Below are positions 11,905 to 22,980 of a stretch of DNA of 64,000 nt, piece after piece. This DNA comes from Pelobates cultripes (taxonomy: Eukaryota; Chordata; Amphibia; Anura; Pelobatidae). The translations under genes were made by a program, and so were the position numbers. The notes below the pieces were generated by a model that was given only the letters and a program-made list of their open reading frames with translations, searched no databases and was not told the origin of the DNA. Location: positions 270,753,858-270,817,857 of the forward strand of contig OW240915.1 in NCBI GenBank assembly GCA_933207985.1, read 5' to 3'. Each line of letters begins with the position of its first letter. Position 1 is the first letter of the stretch.

Positions 11905-12735
11905 ACAAATAAATGTGTGAACTGTTCGTCGTCTGCACCTCAGGGAAGGAACCTCTGCAGAGAATGCTTATTGGAAATAGCGGATGCTTCCAAATGGAGT
12001 TCCCAAAAGGACGACCTTAAACGTCCACCATGGATAAGAGTGGTCCATGTAAGAGATGCAGAGCGGAACCTCAGTCTTCATGCACTGAGGAAGACCCTGA
12101 TATGTGGGAGGTCTCAGTTGAATGTGAGGAGGGAGTTGAATATACCTCCAGGTCTCTTGACTCTAAGTCTATTGACAGGCTGATTGCCCTTATCAGGGAC
12201 ACTCTTAGTCTCACGGAAGAGGTCGGAGTTGAGAGAAGCTGACAGGTTCTTTGAAGATCTAAAGCCTAATAGGCCAACATTCCTGGTGCATTATTCAATT
12301 AGGGACACGATTCTTCAAGAATGGAACAAGTCTGAAAGAAAATCCACATTAAAGAATAAGCTTACGAGGATATATCCTTACTCTGCCAATGACAGCAAAG
12401 TATGGAACTCAATCCCAAAAATAGATGCTACCGTGATTCATATGGCTAAGAAAACTACACTCCCCATTGACTCCATGGCTTACCTCAGAGAACCTATGGA
12501 AAAACATATGGATGAGAATCTCATAAAATCATACTTAGCCCTAGGCTATGCCCTCCATCCTGCAGTGGCACTAACAACTCTCTCTAGGGCCTTAAGAGTA
12601 TGGCTGACAAATCTGGAGGAGGATGTTGACGCCATACAATGTGGGGATATTTATGGGATGATAATATTAAGCAGTCGAGAATCGCCCACTATTTCAATTC
12701 ACTTAGATCTTAGAGATCGTTTATCAAATAAGTGA
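11905..12735 (+). pseudogene. DIRS Gag, N-terminal two thirds
   Basis: Reads as DIRS Gag through three frames. A Cys-rich start includes CVNCSSSAPQG and CRECLLEIADA (about 11,915-11,980), and a second CKRCRAEP lies near 12,040. An acidic stretch leads to the conserved core from about 12,200: FLVHYSIRDTILQEWNKSER, KVWNSIPKIDATV, KKTTLPIDSMAYLREPM and SRALRVWLTNLEED. The last frame is continuous from about 12,205 to a stop near 12,735, where the foreign sequence starts. The product would bind element RNA and form particles. Frame changes occur near 12,050 and 12,200. Confidence 0.7.
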
Positions 12736-12739
12736 AAAG

Positions 12740-14241
12740 TATTCCATAAATAAATCACAATCTGTTATAAAAATAGATTTATTTTTATTGTAACAAATTA
12801 ATTAACAAATAATATTAGGCAGCATGCATGATAATAAGCAGTGAATATTTAGTACAACACAAGTATGCAATACAATGGAATGACTATGCACGTTTCAAGG
12901 GCTAACAGCACCATCTGTCACTTAAGATTTATGAGGGTATCCTTACAGACAAAAATAAAGCTTTCAACAGTGAAGAGCCATAAAACCTTGGCTAACAGTT
13001 AAAACAACTGAATAACCCTTTCAATGCTGGTTAGATCCTCCTAGGCATATAGTATCCTATTCTCCTCTGATTTTCAATTGAAATAACATTTGAACCAACT
13101 CATTAATCATTTCCTGGAACCATCCAATAAGAATAATCTACCAGATTTTTACAAAAGCCGAATTTTAATTTGCCTAAAAAGATATCTTATCTTATATTAG
13201 AGCAAATCAATACACCTGGATAAAAACAGCGGTATGCTAACACGTGATAATATCACATTAATATATAATTATTCTTAATTCCACCTGCAGAATGGAATGT
13301 TTATAACTATATATTCTTTAGTTAACTAAGATTTCTAAATATTGAAATATGATCGTGATTTATCCAGTCATATATCATGCTATTAGTAAATTTTAATTAA
13401 TTTAAATTAATTAAATAAAACCAGCATAATTACCAGTTATGTAGATATTCTCATCAGATGAATATGTAGTCCCAGAAACTTGATTGGTTGTATGGAGGTG
13501 CGTGAGTGATAGTGAAAAGTGGTGTTGGTTAGAAAGTCAGATTATAATTCTAAGTGTTAAGAGTTTTAAGAGTAGAGTGTTAGTCTCATAGATTGTTTCT
13601 GAGTCTCTCTCTCTGCATGTCCAAATCGGAATCCCCAAACTTCCAACTCCACTCTCTGTATCCAACTTTTCCCTTTGTCCTTACTTTTAAAGGGCCAGAC
13701 TCTCTGTACGTCATTAGTTGATTAACCAATAGGAAGCCGTAAGTGTATTCAATCTATGGGTCGCAATTTAAGTATTTGATCCATAGAGGGCAGTCTCGTC
13801 TAACGAAACCTTCCTATCCAGGAAAGAGTTAACTTTTACTGATGACGATTTTGACATCATTTGGCTTATCTAAAATGACTACCATAACTTAGATTTGCTG
13901 TCAGTTCAAAGCGTTTGTCCCAGTCTTTGTGGCAACTACTTTGGTCGTAACTTGTAAAATTGACAGTTCTAAACTCAATTTCAGCCCTTACTTACAATGG
14001 AACCTTGTAAAATTTAGAAAGTAAAGTTAATTACTTAGTCTTATCTGTCACTAGTGTCTGTGTTTAGATAAATGCATTCCTTAGTGGTTAGTGAAAGTAA
14101 GAAGAAATCAAGGAAATTATGTGTTTTTGTTATCCTGAAGATAGCAAAATGGAGTCTGCTCTGTTTCTGAGTGACTTGGCAATATACACTTTTAATTTCT
14201 TTTTAGCACAAAATGTCTGTTGATATAAATATTCTGACAAC
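12740..14241 (-). mobile_element. Unidentified 1.5-kb insertion splitting DIRS gag
   Basis: AT-rich DNA with no protein similarity lies between the two halves of the gag frame. AAAAG is present immediately on both sides (12,735-12,739 and 14,242-14,246) and could be a 5-bp target duplication. Read on the minus strand it resembles a long LTR: it starts near TGTTGTCAG, has a TATA-like CCTTTAAAAG near 13,690 and AATAAA-type signals near 12,790. Ends and orientation are uncertain, and some gag sequence may also be missing at the junction. Confidence 0.4.
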
Positions 14242-14244
14242 AAA

Positions 14245-14475
14245 AGGCTGCAGATGGCAAAAAAAGCTTTTTTGTCCCAAGAAAGAATGAAGACTTTTTC
14301 CTCTTTTTGGAAGACTAAACGCTTCTAAGAATCAGTGCTTTCAGGACACCAGAAGCTATAAACCAGGAAGGGAATATTCTAGAAATTCCTCTTGGAAAAG
14401 CTTCTCCTATTCATCATCCATTAAGGCCTCCAGAGGGAGAGGATCTAGAACTTCTGGAAAAAACTTCTGAAGGTC
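14245..14475 (+). pseudogene. DIRS Gag, basic C-terminus
   Basis: After the insertion the Gag frame resumes with a Ser/Arg/Lys-rich tail: KNQCFQDTRSYKPGREYSRN, followed by SYSSSIKASRGRGSRTSGKN. Such basic, Ser/Arg-rich tails are typical of vertebrate DIRS Gag and probably bind nucleic acid. One stop lies near 14,289, early in this stretch. Confidence 0.65.
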
Positions 14476-14479
14476 TCCA

Positions 14480-15662
14480 AGCCTATTCAGGGATGGTGGG
14501 AGGAAGGCTAAGGTTCTTCCACCCTGTGTGGGCCTCATATATCACAGACCTCTGGGTCAATTCTATCATAAAATGTTTTTGGATCCAAAACCCCAAGGAA
14601 AGTTGCTTCTGATTCTGAACTTAAAAGGATTAAATTCCATGCTTGACATGAGAACGTTCAAAATGGAATCCTTACAGACCATCTTGAAGAGCATCAATAA
14701 AGAGGATTGGATGACTTCTATAGACTTGAAGGACGCCTACTACCAAATCCCTATAAACTGCGATCATGTAAAATTTCTCAGATTCTGGGCTCTAGAAAGA
14801 CACTTTCAATTCTGGGCCTTCCGTTTGGTCTCAGCTTGGCACCAAGAACGTTCTCAAAAGTTCTTGTCACTTTAATTGCCTTCATAAGAGTAAGGGGAAT
14901 CGAAATCTTCCATAACTTGGACAATATCATCATCATAGGTCCATCCCACTGGATAGTAGCTTATCATACTCTAGTGACGATGAACATTCTTCTAGATCAT
15001 GGTTGGCTTCTGAACTTCCTTCTCAAAAAATTGTATTCCTTGGAGCAGTGATAGATACAATCTCAGCCCATGTGCTCCTCTCTTCAGAAAGAGCCCTAAA
15101 AAGCCAAAACAAAATCAGAAGACTACAATATCTCGAAAAGGCCTCAGCAAGAGAAATTATGAGTCTCCTGGTTCTCTGACATCATCAATCATGCTGGTGA
15201 AATGGGCGCAATGGAAGTTTCACCCTATTCAAAATTCCTTTATTCTTCAATTCAACAGAGTAACTCTGCCCCTGCCGGTAAGAAAAGCGTGGAACTGGTG
15301 GAAGGGCAAAAATAATTTGGTGACAGGTTTCCCGTTGGAGGAACATCCTTGGAACGTTATTACAACAGATGCAAGTTCTTTTGGATGGGGTGCCCACTTC
15401 AATTCCACATGGAAACAAGGGAAGTGGACGCAAGAAGAGAGTCTTCTACACTCAAATTTAAGGGGAACTAAGAGCCATCTTGGAATTCCTTCCTATGATC
15501 AAAAAATTTGGGGTCTTGATCAAAACAGACAATCGAGCGGTTGCCTCGTATGTGAACAACCAAGGAGGCACAAATAGCAGATTGCTCTTGAAGGAACTAG
15601 CTCCCTTGATGAAAGTGGCCATGAACAGTCTCCAAGGTCTGAAGGCACTTCACTTTCACTAA
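14480..15662 (+). pseudogene. DIRS reverse transcriptase and RNase H
   Basis: RT and RNase H of the DIRS element over several frames. PKPQGKLLLILNLKGLN and MESLQTILKSIN (14,588-14,700) lead into SIDLKDAYYQIPI with the first catalytic Asp near 14,725. The YLDD-type box is changed to FHNLDNIIII near 14,915, so the second Asp is lost. VFLGAVID follows near 15,040. RNase H shows TTDASSFGWGAHFN near 15,360 and KTDNRAVASYVNNQGG near 15,525, keeping its Asp residues. Frameshifts lie near 14,820 and 15,450 and elsewhere. The DIRS order RT-RNase H-recombinase is preserved. Confidence 0.8.
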
Positions 15663-15779
15663 TAATCAAGAAGGTTTATTTCTCAAATGGTCGGTCTCCT
15701 CCAATGAAGATAAGAACATTCTACCAGAGCATTGTCTACTTTATAGGTTAACTGGGCAGAGGTTCCATACAATTATATT

Positions 15780-15900
15780 TGCAGAGCAGCCACCTGGTCT
15801 TCCCCTACCACATTTATAAAACACTACAAACTGGACGTGGCCCCTTCTTTCACAGCATTTGGGAAGAGTGTTTTGTCTATGGTGTCATTATTCCGCTAAA
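15780..15900 (+). pseudogene. Tyrosine recombinase C-terminal remnant (DIRS)
   Basis: A short open stretch CRAATWSSPTTFIKHY, then KLDVAPSFTAFGKSVL, ending in TAA. In DIRS recombinases the final motif places the nucleophilic Tyr in a TF-x-x-x-Y context, matching TFIKHY here. The Arg and His catalytic motifs and about 1 kb upstream are absent; the sequence jumps from the end of RNase H to this segment within about 120 bp. The remnant identifies the element class but has no function. Confidence 0.65.
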
Positions 15901-15990
15901 ATTAAAATTACTTTTTTGCTTACGTGTCTGTATAGTGTTTTTGTCTTGGTTTATTTATTCCCACCATGAATCTCTGTGAGCTTGGGTATT

Positions 15991-16303
15991 ACCCATGAGT
16001 GATACTGCCATGATTAGCCAGGAATAGAGAAAATTTATGACTAACTTACCGTCATTTTCTTTTCTTGGCTATTTCTCGTGGCAGCATCAGGGTTCATGTC
16101 CGTTATTTTTTCTTTTTTTTTCAGCTTTATAATTGGACAGAGGCGTGGGGGTAGGAGGAACTCTTTAGACCTATCAATCTAATTAATTATTCTAATTATT
16201 CCTGTCCTGTGACAACTAAGGGAGGAGCTACCCCATGAGTGATGCTGCCATGAGACATAGCCAGCAAAAGAAAATTACAGTAATTTTGTCATAAATTTTC
16301 TCT
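15991..16303. repeat. DIRS terminal region with nested inverted and direct repeats
   Basis: A 64-bp segment at 16,026-16,089 is inverted at 16,240-16,303 (shared AGAGAAAATTTATGAC...GGCAGCATCA, several mismatches). A motif CCATGAGTGATRCTGCCATG occurs directly at about 15,992 and 16,232, and its inverse lies in 16,064-16,099. DIRS elements end in inverted repeats plus an internal complementary region used to circularise the cDNA; this arrangement fits their right end, with spacer DNA of about 150 bp between the arms. Confidence 0.6.
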
Positions 16304-16339
16304 AATCTTTTCCAATGGAGAGAATAGCCTCTATTCCCC

Positions 16340-17120
16340 AAACAGCCCCTATCACTTTCCCTAATGCACACAACACACACTGTCTCCCCCAACACACACA
16401 ACGGTCCTTAACACCCCTGAACACACATTACAGCCCTTATCCTGCCTGCACACATAACCCCACAAGCAGCGTCCCCCGAAACAAGTAACACCACATGTAG
16501 CCTACCTACACATGCAACACCATAAGCAGACACCCCCACACGTGTAACTCCACCAGCGCTGTCCTCACAAAAAATTTACTCCACAAACAACCTCTTCCCC
16601 ACACACACACCACCAGCCTCCAGACACACATACACACACCCTTTACCAGCTGTCTCACTTATCATCCAACCAGACACCTAGTAGCATTCACCAATCCAAT
16701 CATACCCAAAACTAGTTGCATTTACGCTATATATATATAAAACTCGAGCACTCAAACAAAAATATCAATAATCTGCAATATGCCTAAGTGCTAACTGAAT
16801 CCTCTATGCACACAAACACACACTAGAACTCCTTTTCACACTCTGGGTCCTTCAAACACATAATAGATCCCCTTCACACACACACTATATTCCTGACATG
16901 CAAACTCTGGATCCTCTATGCACACACTAGATTCCTTGTAAGCAAACACATACTATACACACTCTCTCACTCTTTACAGCCCCTAGCCACACATTACCCC
17001 ACAAACACAGCACAACTAAAACCGACCTATTTACACAACAACACACAACAATCAGCTCAACTCTACGCACACGCAATCCCACAAGCAGGCTCCAAACAAA
17101 TGCACAATACTCTTTCATGG
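16340..17120. other. CA-rich, C-rich low-complexity tract
   Basis: About 780 bp dominated by ACACAC, CCCC and related tracts on the plus strand, with no clean repeat period and no coding signal. Its reverse complement resembles in style the GT-rich interior of the hAT element at 22,305-22,560, so it may be the remains of a similar element, but I could not align them. Confidence 0.5.
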
Positions 17121-17184
17121 CCCTTTTGTCTCCTGATATCCCACTTATGGAGACAATACTAAAACGTAAACGAAAGTCCTACAA

Positions 17185-17815
17185 ACGAAATATAAACAAA
17201 ACGAAAGGGCAAATGCCGAATGCATTACCTTTTCGTTTTGTTTTGTTTGTTTAATAGACTCCGTGCTGCAGGGGAATTAACCCCACAGCATGGAGAAAAT
17301 AACACTGCGCATGTGTGAAAAACAAACAAACAAAAAACAACGAGGGAGCCGGCAGCAATACCAGCTCCCTCCTTGTAATAATATTAATTCCTACCGCCCC
17401 TTTAAAACCTGTGGGGGTCACTATGACCCCCATATTAATAAATGGGAGGTTAAATCCTCCCACTTGCCCTTACTCTTGACATGCTTCACTGCCATTCCCC
17501 TAATACACGGGGGGACTTGTAGGGGCATGCGGCAGGATTTAACCTGTGCCAGGTCCCCCTTATTGCACTAGTGACTGGGCTGTGACAGCTGCCCAGTCAC
17601 TAGTAGTTTTAAATTTTTTTAGGCGACATGCCCCTACTCACGGCATGCCACGAGTACGGGCATGCGGGAGGATTTAATTAATTTTATTAATATGGGGGTC
17701 ATAGTGAAAACGAATAGTTTTTTTAACAAATTTTGTTCGAAAACAAATGGTTTGCGGACGAAATTCGAGATTGACAATTTACATTTTTATTTAGTACGAA
17801 ATGAAAATTTAACTG
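17185..17815. mobile_element. Nested foldback element (MITE-like)
   Basis: Several inverted repeats lie inside one another. The outer pair is CTATGACCCCCATATTAATA plus AA (17,421-17,442), perfectly inverted at 17,683-17,704 and continued by TTAAATCCTCCC against GGGAGGATTTAA. Inside, GTAGGGGCATG pairs with CATGCCCCTAC, and the centre is a perfect 14-bp hairpin ACTAGTGACTGGGC (17,567-17,580 with 17,591-17,604). Flanking stretches are rich in CGAAA/TTTCG and AACGAAT. No coding capacity. Likely a non-autonomous DNA transposon; the superfamily and exact ends are not resolved. Confidence 0.6.
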
Positions 17816-18190
17816 GTGCACATGTCTACTGCTCTGAAAGGCTAGAAATATACAATGCTACCCAACTCCTATAGTTCTATTATTAATAGAGTATTCACAG
17901 TTACATTAAAGACTATGTAACATCCCAGGAAACCCTATGTAGCTATTTTATTGCCCTTTAAAGACAATAATGGCAGCCTGTTCTATTAGTATCCTGCATA
18001 CTGCTGAAATGAATAGCAACCTGGATCTCCACACACCGTAACTCTGGGCTTGGTGTTTCTAACAGATATAATGAGGCTATGTAAAAAGAGTTTTGATATA
18101 AACCTACTCATTAAGTAAATACTTAACTTTTTTAACATAGATACTGGCACACATCATGCTACATATGCACACATTGCTTTGCAGTGTCTG
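17816..18190. other. No feature recognised
   Basis: AT-rich sequence between two repeat-derived regions. I see no coding frame, terminal repeat or hairpin in it. Confidence 0.5.
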
Positions 18191-18196
18191 TTCACC

Positions 18197-18290
18197 AGGC
18201 CCGACCTGGCCATCGGGCAAACCAGGGAAATGCCTGCAGGGCCGTAAATGGCCATGGGCCGAGGCCGACAGAGGAGATCATTGGACTTCA
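18197..18290. mobile_element. Possible hAT-type terminal fragment
   Basis: Begins CAGGCCCGACCTGGCCATCG, a GC-rich opening of the sort seen at ends of some vertebrate hAT elements. Neither the opposite end nor a target duplication was found. Confidence 0.25.
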
Positions 18291-18419
18291 TCTCCCATAA
18301 CACTCGCACAGCCATAATGCTGACAACCATAATGGTATGTGGCCTGAGTACAGCAATACCCCAATGTGTACCTTTGCCAAGTATTCTTTGATGTTTAAGA
18401 GGCACATCTGAGTCACAGC

Positions 18420-19060
18420 CATTTCAGTTTTTTTCAAACATTGAATTTTGACGAAATTTTAGCAGGTTGCTAATTCAAACTACCCTACAAAGGCATACCA
18501 TTTCTTTAAAAAGATACCCCAGGGTATTTCAAAAGACATATTTTGAACTTTAGCATTGGATAATTCTTTTGCTAGTTTGCACCAAGTGTAGTGGTAATAA
18601 GCATTTTTTTTTACTTTTTGTTTTAACTTTTTTTAAACTCTTTAAAACTTTTTTTACTCTTAACCCCTAACTAGCCAAACTTGTAAATCATCCAATTTCC
18701 CACGCACTTCCACCCATCCTAGCTAAATAAATAAGTGATCAAAGGGCAGGGAAGAGGTTAAATTTTATTGGAAAGAGGTAAGGAGGTTGGGGTTTTTAAC
18801 AGACACTTTTTTTCACAGAGAGAAGCAGATCAGCACTGATCCATTTCTCTCCACTTCACACTGCACACTGAGGTGGAGGTAGGTGGGTCAGGAGTCCCTG
18901 CAGCACATGTGATCGCTCTGACTGGCTGTCACAGTGATCACATGTGCTGGGGCAGCATGTATGGCTGCTGCCAGTCTGCCTCCGTCATTGAGGCAGACTG
19001 CAGCAGCATTAACTCCACGATCACTGTGATTGCGACGATCTGGGGTTTATTTTAGTAAAT
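18420..19060. mobile_element. Non-autonomous DNA element with strong hairpins
   Basis: Contains GGCATACCATTT and GATACCCCAGGGTATTTC near 18,490-18,540, similar to parts of the large palindromic element at 52,345-52,930, and then two hairpins near its right end. These are CAGCACATGTGATC (18,901-18,914) paired with 18,936-18,949, and GCTGCTGCCAGTCTGCCTC (18,964-18,982) paired with 18,990-19,007. The second element has the same plan with a hairpin containing GATCACATG, so they are probably related. Borders are not resolved. Confidence 0.5.
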
Positions 19061-19099
19061 AACGGACATTTTCCATCATGGGTCCTTATGGGTAAAACT

Positions 19100-20280
19100 G
19101 CCACGACTTAAAGACTTTTATTATCTTTAAAAAATCCTGTTTTTTATAGATGTCCCCAACAAAAATATTTTTGCTCATTAATGATAGATCGTCAATTGAT
19201 CATTATTAAGAGCAGTTCTTAAAAAAGATGGCCAAGATTTTATAATAAGAAACTCTTGGCCTTTCATGTTATGTAGATGGAAATATTTGATGTGATGCAA
19301 ATAACTTCAGGGAAATTATGTATTTTAGGGGCTGGAAATAATTAACAAATGTTCTTATCTCAAAGACTACATTTCATGTGCTTGGAAAAGAGGCATTTAG
19401 CCAGAGCAAACGAGAGACAGAATGTCCATATTTTTCTATTCTAATAACTCTGATTTATGCTATTAGAGAAAAAACAATGTCTACTTAATGTGTAAGCAAA
19501 AGCTGGTTTCAATATTTATATCTATTTTCCAAATGGTACCCAGTAAAAGTAATTTTTTACTATGCAGCTAAACAAAAGTCCAAGAGTTCTGCTGTCAATA
19601 AATTACAATGTGAGATGGTTGTAGTATCTCATCAATGCACAATAAAAGCAAATTGTGCTAGACACTATTCCTGTAATACTGTTTTCCAGGATGTCTTGTT
19701 CTTACATGTTAAGTCTCATTGCTGACCTGTGATGTTTCCATTTTCTATAGAAATAATTTTAAAAAAGTTAGCAACTTAAATAAATTGTACACCAATAAAT
19801 AAAAACATTTTTTTTTCCATTTAGTGCACCAAAGTGAATTAAATGTACCCTTACCATACTATATCAACCATTCTGGGTTCATTGGGACAGTTTGGAATTT
19901 GGGGTCCTGTCTCAGGATTTTTTTCATTTATTGTATTCTTTATTTTGTTGTGCACAAGATAACAGACAAGGCTAACAATGCCACGACAGCATTGTTAAGC
20001 ACAAAAACTCAGACATGGTAAAACATTGGCATGACATGTATATCAAGGGCAAATTTTTTAATAGTAAAATAATTGAGACAAAGATAATGCTGCGGGTGTG
20101 ACTGAAAGAGCAGTTATAACGTGGCAATAAACTTTATCTTATAGTTATGACATCTCTAAGCTATAGGGTTGAAATGCTCACACCACAGGAAAAATAAACC
20201 ACTGGGATTTGTCTTTGTATTAATACTAAAGCGTCATAGGTCTCATGAATTTGAAAATAAAATAAAAGACGACAGGTTAA
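19100..20280. other. AT-rich DNA without a recognised gene
   Basis: About 1.2 kb of AT-rich sequence with only short chance open frames. No repeat, splice-framed exon or terminus recognised. Confidence 0.55.
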
Positions 20281-21300
20281 ACTTAAGCAAAAATATAGAT
20301 CGGAATGGCGGTCACTGTTATCCCTGCAGTTGTTGAGTCTGCATCAAAAGGCCTATATGTAGCCAGAGTCCAGAGGTCAGCACACTAGTAGTAGAAGCAG
20401 GATGGTAAGCTTGGAGTATAAGGGGTTGCCCATGACAGTCAGCCTACGTCACTGGCAGGCCAAGGTTGGTGGGATAGTGCAGTGTTGCTGGGGCCCTTCC
20501 ATCTGGCCCATTCGCTTTCACAGTAAAGCAGGTTGGTCTTGTCGATGTCATATCGGCCGTCTGCCAGTGCTGGTAACCGCCAAATTCTGATGAGCCAAAA
20601 CCATGGGGCAAAGGCTGCAGGAGCAGGTGAGCTGTGTGTGGATTTTGCATGCTTGTCAGCTCAGATTCGGGACAAGTGGGTGTAAGCACAAGGTCCCGAG
20701 CAGTGTGGCGTGTTCCTCTGTTGTAGGGATCGCTTGTGGTGTCACCTCCGCATTGCCGCTCTGGGGACTCGCAAGGGAAGCTTGGTCAGGCAAAGTCGGC
20801 CTGCGATTTGGTTGTTAGGAGCCATGTCTTGGACTGTTGTAGTCCAGGTGATTCTCTGTGTTCGATCTAGGGAGGCCCAAAAGCGTTCACATATTGCGTA
20901 GAGCCACCTCAGGGGTTGTGCTACTAGGTGGGAATAAGCGAGCCCATGCTGTATGTGCCGGAGGCCATGTTAAGTACTTGCCCCCACCATCTTATGAGCT
21001 TGTGCTGTGTCAGGGTATTGGCATGTACGGTTGCAGCGATTCAGGCTGTTGCTTTTCACAGGCCAGTGGGAACCGGAAATGCCTGGAGAAGCACAGCGTT
21101 GTACAGGACGGGGGAGCGACCGCCTCTCCCACCTGATGGATCTGCTAGGCCTCACTGGGCCTACCGGCTAAGAGGCAGAATTCCAACCACCAGAGTGATC
21201 CAGAGCTGGTTTGTCGTTAATTGTGTTTTCTGCGCTGGCTGGTAGTCGCTTTTTGTAAAATGTAGAGAGATCAAGCTTGGAGCCCTCCAGGTTTTCTTTT
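20281..21300. other. GC-richer repeat-like island, unclassified
   Basis: About 1 kb with clearly higher GC and CpG content than its surroundings. Overlapping short open frames exist on both strands, but none has a domain I recognise. The style (CCATCTTATGAGCTTG, CACCTGATGGATCTG) resembles the 5' region of a LINE, but no clade can be named and no terminal structure was seen. Confidence 0.35.
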
Positions 21301-22262
21301 TTTAATGTTATTAAACAGGGTTTTTAACAGGGTAATGCATATGTTTTGTGTAAAGTTGTACAGCTTTTTTTGGACCAATAACACCAATAACCAATATCAC
21401 CAATAACACAAGCATGTCACTGGTATGTCCCAAGTAGGTTCGCCCACTGACATTTCAGTTCCATACCTCCTCATTTTGGAAGAGGTACCTTTTATCTACA
21501 CACTTTCAATACAAAGTTTTGATTCTTATTTTATTTTGTGAAAAGGTCGACACTACTTGTGAAAAGAAACCAGTTTGTTGATTTTGATTGTATTCCAACA
21601 AATCAGTTCATTCTACCAAAAGAGATATTTTAAAGAAACCTATTTTGAGGATAGACGCAATAAAATGACAAAGACAATTTTTGAGGTGGTGTTCCCAATA
21701 AGAATTTTCAACACAAGTCAGTAATAGAAAGATATATCAATATTTTCTGCCCCAACTGCTGCTGTTCTGCCCAAGTGTACTCATGCGAAGACATGGGATT
21801 ATCGGTGTAACTTTGTTATACTTTAAATCACTTCAAATAGTTATCATCAATAGGATAAGTAATAGGTAGAATCATGTTATTAACAAACAAACAAAAAATT
21901 GGAAAATGAAACAAACATTTATCTAGGCATAGGTAAAATAAATACCCCCTGAAATTCATATGGATGGGGGTTTTTGTTGTTGTTTTTTTTATTTACTTTT
22001 GGGTGTCTTTTATTCATTCTGGGCACGCACGAATGATGCAAATGATGTAATTTTATCTATACCTATAAAAGCCCTTGTTGACAAGTACTTGGTGCTTTTT
22101 TTTTGTGGTCTCTATAGTACCCAATAGCATGTCATTTGTTTGTTGTGATTTTGTGGAATTCTGACCTGGCTTGTCTTGACCATCCTACTATCCGTTTTCC
22201 TCTGACTCGTATCTGTCTAATGTTTACATGTACCCATCCTGTCCTTGATCCATACCCTGGCT
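21301..22262. other. AT-rich DNA without a recognised gene
   Basis: Simple T-runs and AT-rich DNA. Nothing coding and no terminal repeat up to the hAT-like end at 22,263. Confidence 0.5.
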
Positions 22263-22800
22263 CAGTGGCGGCTCTAGACTTTCTGAGGCCTTAGGCGAGA
22301 CTCAAACATGAGTTGCAATGCATGCACACTGTCACATATACACATTGATGCACAGTTTACCTGTGTATGTGCCTGAGAGTGTGTCTGACAGAGAGTATCC
22401 TTGTGTGTGTGAATGTATGTCTCTGTGAGCATGTTTGCATTTTTGTCTGGGACCGTATGTGTATGGGGTAGCTACTTGAAGTGTGTTGTGTGTATGGGGG
22501 TCTGCCTGTAACCTTTGTGCCTTGTGTTTATGGCAAAGCTGACTGTGTGTGTATGATGAATGTCTTCAGCTGGTGACTGTGACAAGTTGAGTAAAGGGGT
22601 ACCAGTGGCAGGGAGAGTGGGAAAGGGCAAAGGGGGGAAAATGGACAGGGTGTTGGGGGGGAGGGGATTGTGAGAGAGAATGATGGACAGGGAGTATGAC
22701 ATGGTTTGATGAGGGAGTGTGACAGGGCGAGTGAATGTAAGTGGATAAAAGGCATTTTGCACAGTCTGTTGCTCTACATAATTCATTTTCTGCACTTTCA

Positions 22801-22980
22801 GAGGCACTGAGGCTAGTGGTGTTGTGGAGAGAGGCACTGAGGCTAGTGGTTTTGTGGAGAGAGGCACGGAGGCTAGTGGTGTTGTGGAGAGAGGCACGGA
22901 GGCTAGTGGTGTTGTGGAGAGAGACACGGAGGCTAGTGGTGTTGTGAAGAGAGGCACTGAAGCTAGTGGTGTTGTGGAGA
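22801..22980 (+). repeat. 30-bp in-frame tandem repeat in CR1 ORF1
   Basis: Six contiguous 30-bp units of GAGGCACTGAGGCTAGTGGT followed by GTTGTGGAGA, with one to four substitutions each, lie directly upstream of the esterase region. In the ORF1 frame each unit reads GTEASGVVER-like, so copy-number changes keep the frame. No spacers separate the units, so it is a minisatellite and not a CRISPR array. Confidence 0.9.

Larger units (their letters stand above)
11890..16303 (+). mobile_element. DIRS-type tyrosine-recombinase retrotransposon, decayed
   Basis: Gag, RT and RNase H similarities in DIRS order are followed by the very end of a tyrosine recombinase and a complex set of terminal inverted repeats. 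DIRS elements use a tyrosine recombinase rather than an integrase and have inverted rather than direct ends. Gag is split by about 1.5 kb of other DNA (12,740-14,241), and the methylase-like region and most of the recombinase are missing between RNase H and the C-terminal Tyr segment. The left terminal repeat was not found, so the left border is approximate. Confidence 0.8.

Noticed and set aside
22801..22980. Regular 30-bp repeats reminiscent of a CRISPR array
   Set aside because: Units are contiguous with no spacers and translate in the ORF1 frame; it is a minisatellite in a LINE.
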